A DNA stretch of 64,000 nucleotides. Source: Dolichospermum flos-aquae CCAP 1403/13F (GTDB taxonomy: Bacteria; Cyanobacteriota; Cyanobacteriia; Cyanobacteriales; Nostocaceae). Positions 16,739-26,345 of the stretch are shown here, in pieces. The stretch spans positions 992,001 to 1,056,000 of the forward strand of contig NZ_CP051206.1 of the NCBI RefSeq assembly GCF_012516395.1, in the 5' to 3' direction. A program made the position numbers and the translations under genes. Under the pieces are notes generated by a model. That model was not told the DNA's origin and did no database searches. It saw only the letters and a program-made list of their open reading frames with translations. Position 1 is the stretch's first letter. Every line of letters begins with the position of its first letter.

Positions 16739-18057
16739 TTTTTAATACATACTGCTGTTTCATACAAACGTTTTTTACCACCCCTTTTCCTAAAGGAAAT
16801 TATTTTCTCAACTTCAAAACCCTCGTGTTGAAAAAGCTGCCCCAAAATCACCTCTGTAAATATCTCTACATTTGAGAGCCTAGAATTACCCACAACGTAA
16901 ACACCTTGAAAATTTCTGGATACGCTCTGTTTTAAACATTTTATATGTTTCCACAAATCAATAAAGTATTTGGTGGCATAATTACACATCAAGATATTTT
17001 GATTTTTAAGCTCATCATAGTAAGAAAGATATGGCTTAATCTCATCAGGAACTATAATTAAATCCTTCTGTAAAATTGAAGTCGCTCTACCCCATGTTCC
17101 ACCTATTGCTTGTAAATCTATTTCCGTAGCTTCACTAATATCTTCTAATAGTTCTAAGAAATGCAATTGAGGTCTGGTTTGATGAATATAACTATAACGA
17201 TTTGGATAGGGAGGTGAAGTAATTACAAAATCTATAGAACGATTAATAATCGTATTTTGTAAGTTGTTTGTGGAATTACCGACTATAATGGAGTTAAAAT
17301 TTGAAAATAATATTTGCTTTTGATTGAGCTTGATCAAATCTTCCTTTATGTTCTGGAGATTTGTACTAATTTCCAAATAAACATCTATCTCCCTCTGATG
17401 ATTATCATCAAATGTAATAGTTGGATGATTTCTATGAATATTTGCACAATCTAAACACGCTTTATTCAAAGATAACCAGATATATTCAGAAATAGGATTA
17501 TATTTTTCCTGATTCATTATCTCACGGCAAATAATCAAATTCTTTAACACATGAATTTTCCACCAACGAAAGACATTATGAATAATTGGAACTCTGGTAT
17601 TGAATATCTCAATAACATCTTCTAGTGAAAATGTCTGATATTTTTTAATCGTATCAAATATTTCTTCAAGATAAATATTAATTAAATGCGTATTATCAAT
17701 ATTCCATAGTAACGACTTATTTCCCACTTGCTGAAGTAGAGGATTAATCTCAATTCCCATAGCCTTAATTCCATGCTTCTGACATTCAATAACTGTTGTG
17801 CCTCTACCACTAAATGGATCAACGACAAAATCATCTTTACTAATTTTAAATATATCAATAAAAAAGCGAACTAAATTTGGCGAATAGCTAGGGGTCAGCC
17901 GATACCATCTATGTACTGACTCTGTTTGTCCTGCTTTAAATGTGATATCACCTATATCAATTTCTTGATAGTTAAAACCAGACTCCTCAATGCTTCTATA
18001 AAAACAGTTAGCAATATGAGTATTTCTATCTTCAAATAGTGATAGTTGTTGAAACAT
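16735..18057 (-). CDS. DNA methyltransferase of the type II R-M system
   Basis: The 440-residue protein has the SAM-binding FxGxG motif (DPFSGRGTT at 80-88) and the catalytic TSPPY motif (280-284, VITSPPYPNRYSY), the amino-methyltransferase type that makes N4-methylcytosine or N6-methyladenine. SPPY favours N4-cytosine. Motif I precedes motif IV with about 190 residues between, an order that leaves room for the target-recognition region in the middle. The gene converges with the restriction gene and has its own upstream region at 18058-18296. Target sequence unknown. Confidence 0.85.
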   Translation of the reverse strand: MFQQLSLFEDRNTHIANCFYRSIEESGFNYQEIDIGDITFKAGQTESVHRWYRLTPSYSPNLVRFFIDIFKISKDDFVVDPFSGRGTTVIECQKHGIKAMGIEINPLLQQVGNKSLLWNIDNTHLINIYLEEIFDTIKKYQTFSLEDVIEIFNTRVPIIHNVFRWWKIHVLKNLIICREIMNQEKYNPISEYIWLSLNKACLDCANIHRNHPTITFDDNHQREIDVYLEISTNLQNIKEDLIKLNQKQILFSNFNSIIVGNSTNNLQNTIINRSIDFVITSPPYPNRYSYIHQTRPQLHFLELLEDISEATEIDLQAIGGTWGRATSILQKDLIIVPDEIKPYLSYYDELKNQNILMCNYATKYFIDLWKHIKCLKQSVSRNFQGVYVVGNSRLSNVEIFTEVILGQLFQHEGFEVEKIISFRKRGGKKRLYETAVCIKN

Positions 18058-18296
18058 GATAACTTTAATAGTAAATTGCTACTTAAAAGTAGCACAAAAT
18101 GTTCATATTGGCAATACTGCTTCAACTATAAATTTAGACTCTCCTGCCACCCACCACTATAGTACATAAGTTCTATTTTGGCTAATTTACTACCATCTCA
18201 AAAATTCATCCCTAAGATTCTTTGATCCCCCTTTATCAGTTGTTACATACAGTCCTAAACTGGAGATGAGAGTGAAAGGCAGTTGGGAGAAATTTT

Positions 18297-19586
18297 GTGA
18301 AAAAAGTTTTAGCAATTATTCTGGGTGGGGGTGCGGGGACCCGGCTTTATCCGTTAACTAAACTCCGCGCCAAACCAGCAGTACCAGTGGCCGGGAAATA
18401 TCGTCTCATAGATATACCTGTTAGCAACTGCATCAATTCCGAAATATTCAAAATCTACGTCCTGACTCAATTTAACTCAGCCTCTCTGAATCGTCACATC
18501 GCCCGTGCTTACAACTTCAGTGGGTTTAGTGATGGGTTTGTAGAAGTGTTAGCAGCACAACAAACCCCAGAAAACCCCAACTGGTTCCAAGGTACGGCTG
18601 ATGCTGTGCGTCAGTACATCTGGATGTTACAAGAGTGGGATGTAGAAGAATTTCTGATTCTTTCCGGTGATCACCTTTACCGCATGGATTACCGGCAGTT
18701 TATCCAGCGGCATAGAGATACAAATGCTGATATTACACTTTCCGTCATTCCCATGGATGATCGTCGCGCCTCCGATTTTGGCTTGATGAAAATTAATGAT
18801 TCAGGTAGGGTAATTGATTTTAGCGAAAAACCCAAAGGTGAAGCTTTAGCACAAATGCGTGTTGATACCACCATATTGGGATTGACAAAAGAACAAGCCG
18901 CATTACAGCCATATATCGCCTCCATGGGGATTTATGTCTTTAAAAAAGATGTTTTGATTAAGTTGTTGAAACAATCTTTAGAACAAACTGATTTTGGTAA
19001 AGAGATTATTCCCGAAGCTGCTAAAGATCACAACGTTCAAGCCTTCTTATTTGATGACTACTGGGAAGATATTGGGACAATTGAATCTTTTTATGAGGCT
19101 AATTTAGCCCTGACGAAGCAACCCCTTCCTCCCTTTAGCTTCTACGATGAAGCAGCACCAATCTATACTCGCGCTCGTTATTTACCACCTTCTAAACTGC
19201 TGAATTGCCAAATCACAGAATCTATGATTGGTGACGGTTGTATTTTGAAAGATTGTCGCATTCAACATTCAGTTTTGGGAGTGCGATCGCGCATAGAATC
19301 AGGATCTGTAATTGAAGAAACCCTGATCATGGGCGCTGACTATTATCAACCATCTGTTGAAAGACAATGCAGTTTAGAGGAAAATGATATTCCCGTCGGT
19401 ATTGGTACAGACACCATTATTCGCCGTGCCATCATTGATAAAAATGCCCGCATTGGTCACAATGTGAAAATTATCAATAAAGACAACATCCAAGAAGCAG
19501 AACGAGAAAAGCAAGGCTTCTACATCCGTAGCGGCATTGTTGTTGTTCTCAAAAATGCTGTAATTCCTGATGGTACAATCATTTAG
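18297..19586 (+). CDS. glgC: Glucose-1-phosphate adenylyltransferase (ADP-glucose pyrophosphorylase)
   Basis: The enzyme makes ADP-glucose for glycogen synthesis. The 429-residue length equals that of cyanobacterial GlgC. Seen are the nucleotide-binding [20 protein letters not shown], the [24 protein letters not shown] block, [29 protein letters not shown] (catalytic Asp), the G1P-binding FSEKPKGE and the C-terminal left-handed beta-helix ending in [18 protein letters not shown], which in this family binds the 3-phosphoglycerate activator. The start codon is GTG at 18297, 12 bases after GGGAGA. It stands alone in its transcription unit. Confidence 0.97.
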   Translation: MKKVLAIILGGGAGTRLYPLTKLRAKPAVPVAGKYRLIDIPVSNCINSEIFKIYVLTQFNSASLNRHIARAYNFSGFSDGFVEVLAAQQTPENPNWFQGTADAVRQYIWMLQEWDVEEFLILSGDHLYRMDYRQFIQRHRDTNADITLSVIPMDDRRASDFGLMKINDSGRVIDFSEKPKGEALAQMRVDTTILGLTKEQAALQPYIASMGIYVFKKDVLIKLLKQSLEQTDFGKEIIPEAAKDHNVQAFLFDDYWEDIGTIESFYEANLALTKQPLPPFSFYDEAAPIYTRARYLPPSKLLNCQITESMIGDGCILKDCRIQHSVLGVRSRIESGSVIEETLIMGADYYQPSVERQCSLEENDIPVGIGTDTIIRRAIIDKNARIGHNVKIINKDNIQEAEREKQGFYIRSGIVVVLKNAVIPDGTII

Positions 19587-19597
19587 TTAGTAGTGAT

Positions 19598-19688
19598 TGG
19601 TAATTGGTAATTGGTAATTGGTAATTGGATGATTTATCTTTCTTGTCCCCTGTTCCCTGTTCCCTATTCCCTATTCCCTATTCCCTAT
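19598..19688. repeat. Two heptanucleotide tandem arrays (TAATTGG and TTCCCTA)
   Basis: Between glgC and the kinase gene are about four units of TTGGTAA followed by about five units of TTCCCTR. These are short tandemly repeated sequences of the kind described in heterocystous cyanobacteria. The second array runs directly into the start codon of the next gene, so its unit number could affect translation initiation. Confidence 0.8.
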
Positions 19689-20196
19689 GACTAAATTAAT
19701 TTTGCTAATTGGTCTTCCTGGTAGCGGTAAATCAACCCTAGCAAAACAATTATTCACAGAATGCCCCCAGATGCAGCTAATTTCCACAGATGCTATCCGG
19801 GGGCAGCTTTTTGGTTCAGAAGCAATTCAAGGACCTTGGCTGCTAATTTGGCGGGAACTGGAACAACAATTGCAAACAGCCATAACCGCAGATAAAGGGG
19901 TGATTTTCGATGCTACCAACGCCCAAAGGAAAAATCGCCGGGAAGTGATTACCCTAGCCCGTAATTGTGGCTTTAGTTATATTATGGGGGTTTGGGTGAG
20001 AACTCCAGTTTGGCTATGTTTAGCAAGGAATCAAAGCCGGATTCGCCAAGTTCCTGAAGAGATAATTCTCCGAATGTCCCGTCAACTCCGGGATGCTCCC
20101 CCCAGTAAAGAAGAAGGAATAGATGAACTTATTTTCTGTTCATCATGGCAAGAGTACGGGAATTGCGCCAGTACATTCAGCAAGAACCACACTTAA
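19687..20196 (+). CDS. P-loop kinase / AAA family ATP-binding protein
   Basis: The 169-residue protein starts MTKLILLIGLPGSGKSTLAK, a Walker A P-loop at residues 9-16, followed by ISTDAIRGQLFG and VIFDATNAQRKNRREVI. This is the pattern of polynucleotide-kinase/zeta-toxin-like small kinases (DATN is the conserved catalytic region). The substrate is unknown. The last 20 residues look atypical, while another frame from about 20148 reads ARVRELRQYIQQEPHLILA, so a late frameshift is possible. The ATG follows a TTCCCTA repeat array, leaving no obvious ribosome binding site. Confidence 0.75.
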   Translation: MTKLILLIGLPGSGKSTLAKQLFTECPQMQLISTDAIRGQLFGSEAIQGPWLLIWRELEQQLQTAITADKGVIFDATNAQRKNRREVITLARNCGFSYIMGVWVRTPVWLCLARNQSRIRQVPEEIILRMSRQLRDAPPSKEEGIDELIFCSSWQEYGNCASTFSKNHT

Positions 20197-20449
20197 TTTT
20201 GGCAATTGTTTGTTAGTTTAACATCAGAATCTTTTGCCTGGCACTAGTACCGCAAGGCGGAAGTCAAAAGTAATATTCAGCAAGCTTTTTGGCGATTAAG
20301 AATGGTTGGTTTATTTGCGCCGTGCTGTACTAGACCAAATAAAAGGAAACAGGCCACAGAAAAAACTCAGCCCCCACAAAGGTTGATTAATAGTAAATTT
20401 CATATCTTAGAAAAAAAACATAACCTAAATTTATACAGGAGGCTAGTAG

Positions 20450-21427
20450 ATGGCTGCAACCGACTTTAAAGACTATTATGCAATGTTAGGAATTAGTAAA
20501 ACCGCCACTTCAGAAGAAATTAAACAAGCTTTTCGGAAACTAGCCCGTAAATTTCATCCTGATGTTAACCCCAATAACAAACAGGCTGAAGCCAAATTTA
20601 AAGAAGTTAATGAAGCCTACGAGGTATTATCTGACCCAGATAAACGCAAAAAATACGACCAATTTGGTCAATATTGGAAACAAGCCGGTCAAGGTTTTCC
20701 CGGTGGTGGTCCTGGGGATATGGGCGGAGTTGATTTTGGTCAATACGGCAGTTTTAATGACTTCTTAACTGAATTATTTGGTGGTGCAGGTCCTGGCAGC
20801 GGACGACAAAGTTACTCTTATCGAACTTCTCCAGGTAGACCAGGTGGCGGTTTTAACGATGTTGGTCTTCAAAATGGCGGTGCTGGTGGTACACAAGATA
20901 CAGAAGCTGTAATTATTTTAACTTTTGCCGAAGCATTTTCCGGTGTTCAAAAACGCTTTAGTTTAGGCAGCGAAACTATTGATGTGCGTATTCCTGGTGG
21001 CGCTAAAACTGGGACTCGTCTACGGGTGAAAGGAAAAGGCCAAATTAACCCCATGAGTCAACAACGGGGAGATTTATACTTAAAAGTAGAATTACAACCC
21101 CATACTTTTTTCCAACTTGAAGGGGACAATCTGGTTTGCGAAGTCTTAATTACCCCTGATGAAGCCACATTAGGTGCAGCGATAGATGTACCCACACCCG
21201 ATGGTCATGTCAGTGTTAAGCTACCTGCGGGAGTTCGTTCTGGTCAATCTCTGCGCCTACGTGGTAAGGGTTGGCCTGTAGCTAAAGGCGGACGTGGTGA
21301 TCAATTTGTGAAAGTAGCGATCGCTCCCCCAAAAGACCTCACACCCCAAGAGCGGGAATACTATGAAAAAATTCGAGCTATCCGTACCTATAACCCCCGT
21401 AGTCATTTAGCACAAGTTAAATTGTAA
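20450..21427 (+). CDS. DnaJ-type chaperone (CbpA-like, no zinc finger)
   Basis: The 325-residue protein has an N-terminal J domain (residues 6-72) with the HPD triad in KFHPDVNP, a Gly/Phe-rich linker (about 85-150) and the two C-terminal beta-sandwich substrate-binding domains (from [18 protein letters not shown] to the end). The four CxxCxGxG zinc motifs of DnaJ are missing, so it is a type II, CbpA-like co-chaperone that stimulates DnaK. A strong AGGAGG lies eight bases before the ATG. It stands alone. Confidence 0.92.
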   Translation: MAATDFKDYYAMLGISKTATSEEIKQAFRKLARKFHPDVNPNNKQAEAKFKEVNEAYEVLSDPDKRKKYDQFGQYWKQAGQGFPGGGPGDMGGVDFGQYGSFNDFLTELFGGAGPGSGRQSYSYRTSPGRPGGGFNDVGLQNGGAGGTQDTEAVIILTFAEAFSGVQKRFSLGSETIDVRIPGGAKTGTRLRVKGKGQINPMSQQRGDLYLKVELQPHTFFQLEGDNLVCEVLITPDEATLGAAIDVPTPDGHVSVKLPAGVRSGQSLRLRGKGWPVAKGGRGDQFVKVAIAPPKDLTPQEREYYEKIRAIRTYNPRSHLAQVKL

Positions 21428-21935
21428 ATATTATTGAGGGTATTTCCGTAAACAACGATCTATAAATGTTATTTTCTATTCCTTATAGGATTTTTACCAT
21501 TTTATGATTTATGCTATGCCTGTGCCTTAAATAATCGCCTCTACAAGCCTTCTGGAATGATCATAAATTTTAACAATCATTACCGAATTACTTGAAAATC
21601 ACTGAGTTCCTTTTGCATCAAGGCCTTAATTCCCCTTTGGATCTCAAAATCAGCAAACGGACAGTATCTAATGCTTGCTTTTAAAGTTACATTCCCTGTA
21701 TAATCACAAGTGTCTGCTCAAGTCTTTGTCGGTTTATACACAAAATAGTTAGTTAGGGTTTGCTGAATAAGTACCCAAAGCGAACCTAGTAGTTCCTCAA
21801 ATTTATTTTGACAGGTAATGATCGGAAAAAACTTCTGTTTTTCCCTCCCCTACTCCCCCTGCCCCTCTTTTCCCCCTGCTTGCCTTTACCCGTCATTTTT
21901 GGATTGACAGACAATATCTTGTGAGGAGTAATATT
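21428..21935. other. Non-coding spacer, about 500 bp
   Basis: I see no gene here. It holds a C/T-rich tract at about 21838-21890 (runs of CTCCCC and CCCCTG), of a kind common in Nostocales spacers, and a GAGGAG ribosome-binding sequence directly before the next gene. No clear hairpin terminator follows the DnaJ gene. Confidence 0.5.
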
Positions 21936-22172
21936 TTGAAGATAAAAAAGCATTCTATTAGGCTAGTCAATTATTTCAGACATTTTGTCTACTTGAGTTT
22001 ATGGCTAACCTTACCAAGCTTACTGCTGGGAACAACTATCTCAGTTAATTCCGCATCTGCGGCAGATGACATGGTAGCAGCAAATCTCAATAATGACTTA
22101 ATTACAGATAAAACTGCAACAACCACTTCTTTAGCCGATACCAAACGAGTATTCACAGCCGCAGACTTAAAA
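21936..22172 (+). pseudogene. Secreted protein gene, 5' part, split by IS element
   Basis: With a TTG start at 21936 (GAGGAG upstream) the product begins with KIKKHSIRL, a long hydrophobic stretch and a plausible signal peptidase site after SASA. The frame runs to ...FTAADLK, where the IS4-type element begins right after the target duplication ACTTAAAA. Removing the element and one duplicate joins LK to PKVESTPG in the downstream part without loss of frame. As it stands, translation reads into the IS and ends at 22244. Confidence 0.8.
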
Positions 22173-23975
22173 CCAATACCCGTGAATGAAATTAATAGCC
22201 TACAAATAATTACTAATATTAATTCTGCAAATATTAAGGCATAAAAATAACTTCAGTTTAGTCTAAACTCCAGGCAAAATGTATCTAAAATTATATGATC
22301 ATGAGATTTTTCTTGAATTTATAAATCATCAATCTTGTCAATTATTTGAAATCAAATTTAAAAAATCATAAATGTGTCATTTTTTTCGTCGAGAATTTTT
22401 ATTCCTGCTCCAAAATGAGTAGCCTGATAGTATATATTGACAAAATATGAAAGAATATTTAAGCTTTATAAGAGTTTATTTCAAGTCATCCTTGACAGTT
22501 TTGTATGGGAATTCAAAAAGAACATCATCAGATGCTTACTCAGTTTACGACAGAATATGATCTGCAACCAATTGCAAAACATTTATCAACTATTATCAAA
22601 GAATCTTTGGCGAGTGTTTCATCAAGTAAATGTCGTCAAGGAACGATTCTAGTACCAACGTTTGTCATTTGGTTTGTAATTCTCTCCACTATCCGTCGTG
22701 ATTTAAGTTATTTAGGAATAATGGATTGGATGATATCAGGATTGAGGTGGTTATCCTGTTGTCTACCAAAACAACTTATTTCTGAAGGTGCTATGAGTCA
22801 TGCCAGAGTTCGTATAGGATTAACAGTTTTTCAACTAATATTTAAAAAACTCACTTCTAGTTTGACAACATTGAAATATGACTTTCATAAATGGACTACA
22901 GTAATATTTGATGGTTCCACAGGTACGACACCTGATACTGAAAGTAATCGTGATAAATTTGGGAAGTCTAAATGTGGTCGAGGAGAAAGTGCTTTTCCCA
23001 TGCTGAGAATAGTCACATTAATATCAGCATCAACACGCCTGATCCTAGATTTTACCTATGGTTCGAGCCAAGGTAAAGGAACTGGTGAAAGGACTTTAAT
23101 GACTAAATTACTGGCACAATTTAACCAGAAAAACTTATTATTTTTATTAGATGCTGGTTTATATTCCTTTGCAACTATTTTTAGTATTCGTACAAAAGAA
23201 TGCGACTTTTTACTTAGGGTAGCTTCTAATGTTAAACTACCTGTTATCTCTGATTCTCGTTTGCCAGATGGATACATGGCTAGATATCCAGATGGAAGTT
23301 ATTTATCAGAAATTAATGGCAAAATTCTCAATTTAGAAAAATCTACAGAATCGCATAAACAATGGAATCAGGAAAGTATCATTGTCCGAGTTATTGAATA
23401 TCAAATTCCTGGTTTTCTCCCTCGTCGTTTAGTTACTAGTATTATTGACCCTAATATTTCTGCCAAAGAATTAATTATTCACTATCATTGCAGATGGGAG
23501 GTGGAAATTAGTTTCTGTGAAATAAAAACACATCAATGTGCTACGCTCAAAGGACAAATGCCCACTATTTTTCGGAGCAAAACATCTGAATTAGTCGAAC
23601 AAGAACTTTATGCTATGTTAATTGCTTATAATCTACTCCGCGATTTAATTTACCAATCTGCTAACGAATATAATAAAAATCCTTTACTCCTTAGTTTTCT
23701 TGAATCTTTGCAACTAGTTATAGATTTAGTACAACTCATCAGCCATTCATCCTTAAAATTACGAGAAATTCAACATCAATATTTATTATCATTAATTTCC
23801 CAGTCTGAAATTGATCGCCCCCGACGAAAACGTATTAATCCCCGTGTTGTCAAAATTAAAATGTCCAAATTCAAGCGCAAAAACTCTTCCCATAAATCTG
23901 AAATCAGAGATATAGAAAAAGACTTGAAAATCCTTCCCCCACAAGCAGTTTGACAATTTCATTCACGGGTATTGG
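22173..23975. mobile_element. IS4-superfamily insertion sequence, 1803 bp, complete
   Basis: The ends are a perfect 21-base inverted repeat: CCAATACCCGTGAATGAAAT at 22173 and its complement ending at 23975. It is flanked by the 8-base target duplication ACTTAAAA (22165-22172 and 23976-23983). It contains one transposase gene and about 330 bases of non-coding DNA at its left end. The clean duplication and intact ends suggest recent insertion. Confidence 0.92.
22505..23953 (+). CDS. IS4-family transposase
   Basis: The 482-residue protein has the DDE fold of the IS4 superfamily. The first Asp is in TVIFDGSTGTTPDT (near residue 139), the second in NLLFLLDAGLY (near residue 217), and the C-terminal Y-(2)-R-(3)-E-(6)-K signature is complete in HYHCRWEVEISFCEIK. 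A basic C-terminus (RPRRKRINPRVVKIKMSKF) follows. The stop is one base before the right inverted repeat. No frameshift is seen, so it should be active. Confidence 0.93.
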   Translation: MGIQKEHHQMLTQFTTEYDLQPIAKHLSTIIKESLASVSSSKCRQGTILVPTFVIWFVILSTIRRDLSYLGIMDWMISGLRWLSCCLPKQLISEGAMSHARVRIGLTVFQLIFKKLTSSLTTLKYDFHKWTTVIFDGSTGTTPDTESNRDKFGKSKCGRGESAFPMLRIVTLISASTRLILDFTYGSSQGKGTGERTLMTKLLAQFNQKNLLFLLDAGLYSFATIFSIRTKECDFLLRVASNVKLPVISDSRLPDGYMARYPDGSYLSEINGKILNLEKSTESHKQWNQESIIVRVIEYQIPGFLPRRLVTSIIDPNISAKELIIHYHCRWEVEISFCEIKTHQCATLKGQMPTIFRSKTSELVEQELYAMLIAYNLLRDLIYQSANEYNKNPLLLSFLESLQLVIDLVQLISHSSLKLREIQHQYLLSLISQSEIDRPRRKRINPRVVKIKMSKFKRKNSSHKSEIRDIEKDLKILPPQAV

Positions 23976-24811
23976 ACTTAAAACCAAAGGTTGAATCTAC
24001 TCCTGGGCAAAAACAACTAATTGCCCAAAATGCTGACAGTGATACCAATGATCTCAATAAAATCCGTCAAGAGTTATTAGTTGAACCCCTAATCAAGGCT
24101 AAAATCGTCAAGCCTAAGCCAACTTACGCACCAGGACTCAGTTTTGCCGGTACTAGTGCCTTCGGAGCTAATATAGGTGACGCTTTCATAGGAGCAACAG
24201 GGGCAACCGCTGGTACGAGAGGTGACCGTCTAAGAGATATAGACGGAAGTATCGGCCTCGGTGTTGGTTTAGGTAACTCCCAAAAAACAGTTGGTCTGGA
24301 ATTGTCCTTCAACAACGGTAGTATCAAAAGATTTGGTAGCAATGGCAGTTTTAACCTCAAAGCTCACCGCATTGTCTATGCCAAAGGAACTAATCAAGTT
24401 GCTGTAGCTGCCGGCTGGAGAGCTTTTGCTCAGTATAAGACTAAAGCTAGTCGTGAACCTCTTAGACCGTCCACCGCCTATGGTGTGGTAACAACTTACT
24501 CCCTGTTAAAGCCTAATGATCCTGTTAATAAAATGCCTATCTCCTTCTCATTAGGGGTTGGGGGCGGCGACTTCCGCCAAGGTGATGACAGTACGGGTGT
24601 ATTTACTGGAGTCGGTGTGCAAGTTCATCCCCAAGTAGGTGTGGGTCTAGGTTGGAGTGGAGTTGGTTTGAACATTGGGGCTTCCTTTATTCCTGTACCG
24701 ACTTTACCCTTAACAATTACAGCCCAAGGTGCTGATCTAACAGGTAACAGCACTGGTGGCACAGTTTTTGCCTTAAGCATAGGTTATGGTTTCAATTTTT
24801 TACCTAAATAA
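23976..24811 (+). pseudogene. Secreted/outer-membrane-type protein gene, 3' part, split by IS element
   Basis: The frame continues from the duplicated target site (ACTTAAAA) as LKPKVESTPGQKQLIAQNA and ends after about 278 residues with YGFNFLPK. The second half is Gly-rich with alternating hydrophobic strands (IGLGVGLGNSQKTVGLELSF, FSLGVGGGDFRQG, VGVGLGWSGVGLNIGASF) and an aromatic last residue region, suggesting a beta-rich surface or outer-membrane protein. I do not recognise the family. It lies 25 bases before another secreted protein gene, so the two were probably one operon before the IS inserted. Confidence 0.75.
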
Positions 24812-24836
24812 ACACCTCAATATTTAAGTAATCATC

Positions 24837-25688
24837 ATGTTGACAATCAGAAATTTCCTTTTTTCCCTCAGTCTCAGTCCTCTATTGGCACTGGCTTGGC
24901 AATTACCAAACCAAGCCCAAAATACCAGTGGTACAGCCGGCACTAACAGTGGTGCTAGTACTGGGGTTTCAGAAACTAGCACTGTCTCCAATCCTCCAGT
25001 AATATCAACACCAACAGGACAGACCATCACTTCTATCATAGTACCAGGTGTTTCTTTCGGCATTACTACTGGTGTTTCCACAACAGGTGAACTATCGGCA
25101 ATTAGTACAACGATTCCAGTTTCAACAGCGACCGTAGCATCAACTTCAAGTAGCGTCACTGTGACAAACAGTGCAACGGGAAACTCTGTTGTGATCACTC
25201 TTCCACCGCAAGTTCAGGTTGCTGTGAATCAGTCGGCTGCTGCTATTATTCAGACTCTTAGTACAACAGGCGGTGGTGGTGCTAACGTTGTTTCACTGCT
25301 GACAGGCGGTGCTGGATCACAAGCAGCAGCAGTTGCCCTGACAGACAGTTTAACTACTGCGGGTATTTCCCCACAAAAAGCACAGGCATTAGTCGCAGCC
25401 CTGGATGGGTTGTTTGGTTCTACTAAAGCTTCCTTATCAAATCTGCCTATAGCTCAAGCAACATCAGGACAGCTAGTAGCTAGTAATAAAGCTTTGAAAC
25501 CTATTCTTGTTATTGCTCAATTTGGTGCAGCAATAAATGTAGATATCAACAAGCTGAACGATGCCATTGTTGCCTACAATGGCATTATTCTCACCAGCGA
25601 GGCAGAAAATCTCAGGAAACTTTATAAGGATACCGATTTCGTTGGTATTGCTAAAGTTCTCCAAGAATTAAGAACGTCAATTCAATAA
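24837..25688 (+). CDS. Secreted Ser/Thr/Val-rich protein, 283 aa, unknown function
   Basis: A signal peptide is visible (MLTIRNFLFSLSLSPLLALA), followed by a low-complexity region rich in Thr, Ser, Gly and Val (about residues 25-150) and then a more normal, Ala-rich helical domain (about 155-283) with repeated patterns like AVALTDSLTTAGISPQKAQALVAAL. No catalytic motif is seen. The pairing with the IS-interrupted beta-rich protein upstream suggests a joint role at the cell surface. The upstream IS may reduce its transcription. Confidence 0.7.
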   Translation: MLTIRNFLFSLSLSPLLALAWQLPNQAQNTSGTAGTNSGASTGVSETSTVSNPPVISTPTGQTITSIIVPGVSFGITTGVSTTGELSAISTTIPVSTATVASTSSSVTVTNSATGNSVVITLPPQVQVAVNQSAAAIIQTLSTTGGGGANVVSLLTGGAGSQAAAVALTDSLTTAGISPQKAQALVAALDGLFGSTKASLSNLPIAQATSGQLVASNKALKPILVIAQFGAAINVDINKLNDAIVAYNGIILTSEAENLRKLYKDTDFVGIAKVLQELRTSIQ

Positions 25689-26261
25689 GACTCCATCACA
25701 AAAGTATCACCAAATAGAACGAAAGGCACGGAAGCCACTTGGCTTTAGAGGGTGTTTGAAAAGTTATGGTTGATGTATCAAATATTTTTTACCCCACCCT
25801 AACCCTCCCCTTGTAAAGGGGAGGGAACTGGATTTTTATTGTTTCCCCCCTTTACAAGGGGAAAGGGGGGTAGCAATGTGATGAAAATTACGGAATACCA
25901 CTTTTCAAACATCCTCTTAGACAGTGGAGGAAGTGCCAACGGCGAATTTATTCGCGGTGACATGATAGAATTAATTAGCAAGTAGGAATAACCATCAGCG
26001 CAAAGAAGTGTTTTATTAAGGAGAAACCCCTGATTTATCTCGTCTCGGCATAGCCGTAGCCTGGGTAAACAAGCAATGGTAAATCATGGAGCGTTTAACA
26101 TTAAAAATTGATGGACTCACAAAAGCAGCAAAAAAAAATCAAAAGTAAGCGCAATTGCAATACCTGTCGTACTGGTAGTTGCCTTGAGCGTCTAGGAGGA
26201 TAATTGACTATCCTTTTTAAGCAAGTCTTAAAGAATCTGCGTGTCTTTAGACCGCAGAGTG
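25689..26261. other. Repeat-bearing spacer with a decayed gene tail
   Basis: Apart from the MITE at 25748-25916, the stretch contains a short reading frame after it (SANGEFIRGDMIELISK then stop at about 25985) that looks like the end of a lost gene; the MITE interrupts its upstream part. Further right (26030-26220) I see nothing I can name. Confidence 0.4.
25748..25916. repeat. 169-bp MITE with TTA target duplication
   Basis: The ends are GAGGGTGTTTGAAAAGT and its near-complement ACTTTTCAAACATCCTC, flanked by TTA on both sides. Inside are two G/C-rich palindromes, CCCTCCCCTTGTAAAGGGG and CCCCTTTACAAGGGG, which can fold on themselves or with each other. No coding capacity. Confidence 0.8.
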
Positions 26262-26312
26262 TCAATAAAAAGCACTGCTTCCACTTATCTGTTTCATAGT
26301 CGGGGCAGTGCT
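26262..26312 (-). terminator. Rho-independent terminator of pyk
   Basis: Read on the minus strand, AGCACTGC ... GCAGTGCT forms an 8-bp stem around a 26-base loop, followed by TTTTTATTG. It lies 34 bases after the pyk stop codon, in the right orientation. Confidence 0.75.
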
Positions 26313-26345
26313 AATGCTATGAGATTATTAGATTAGCGATTGAAT

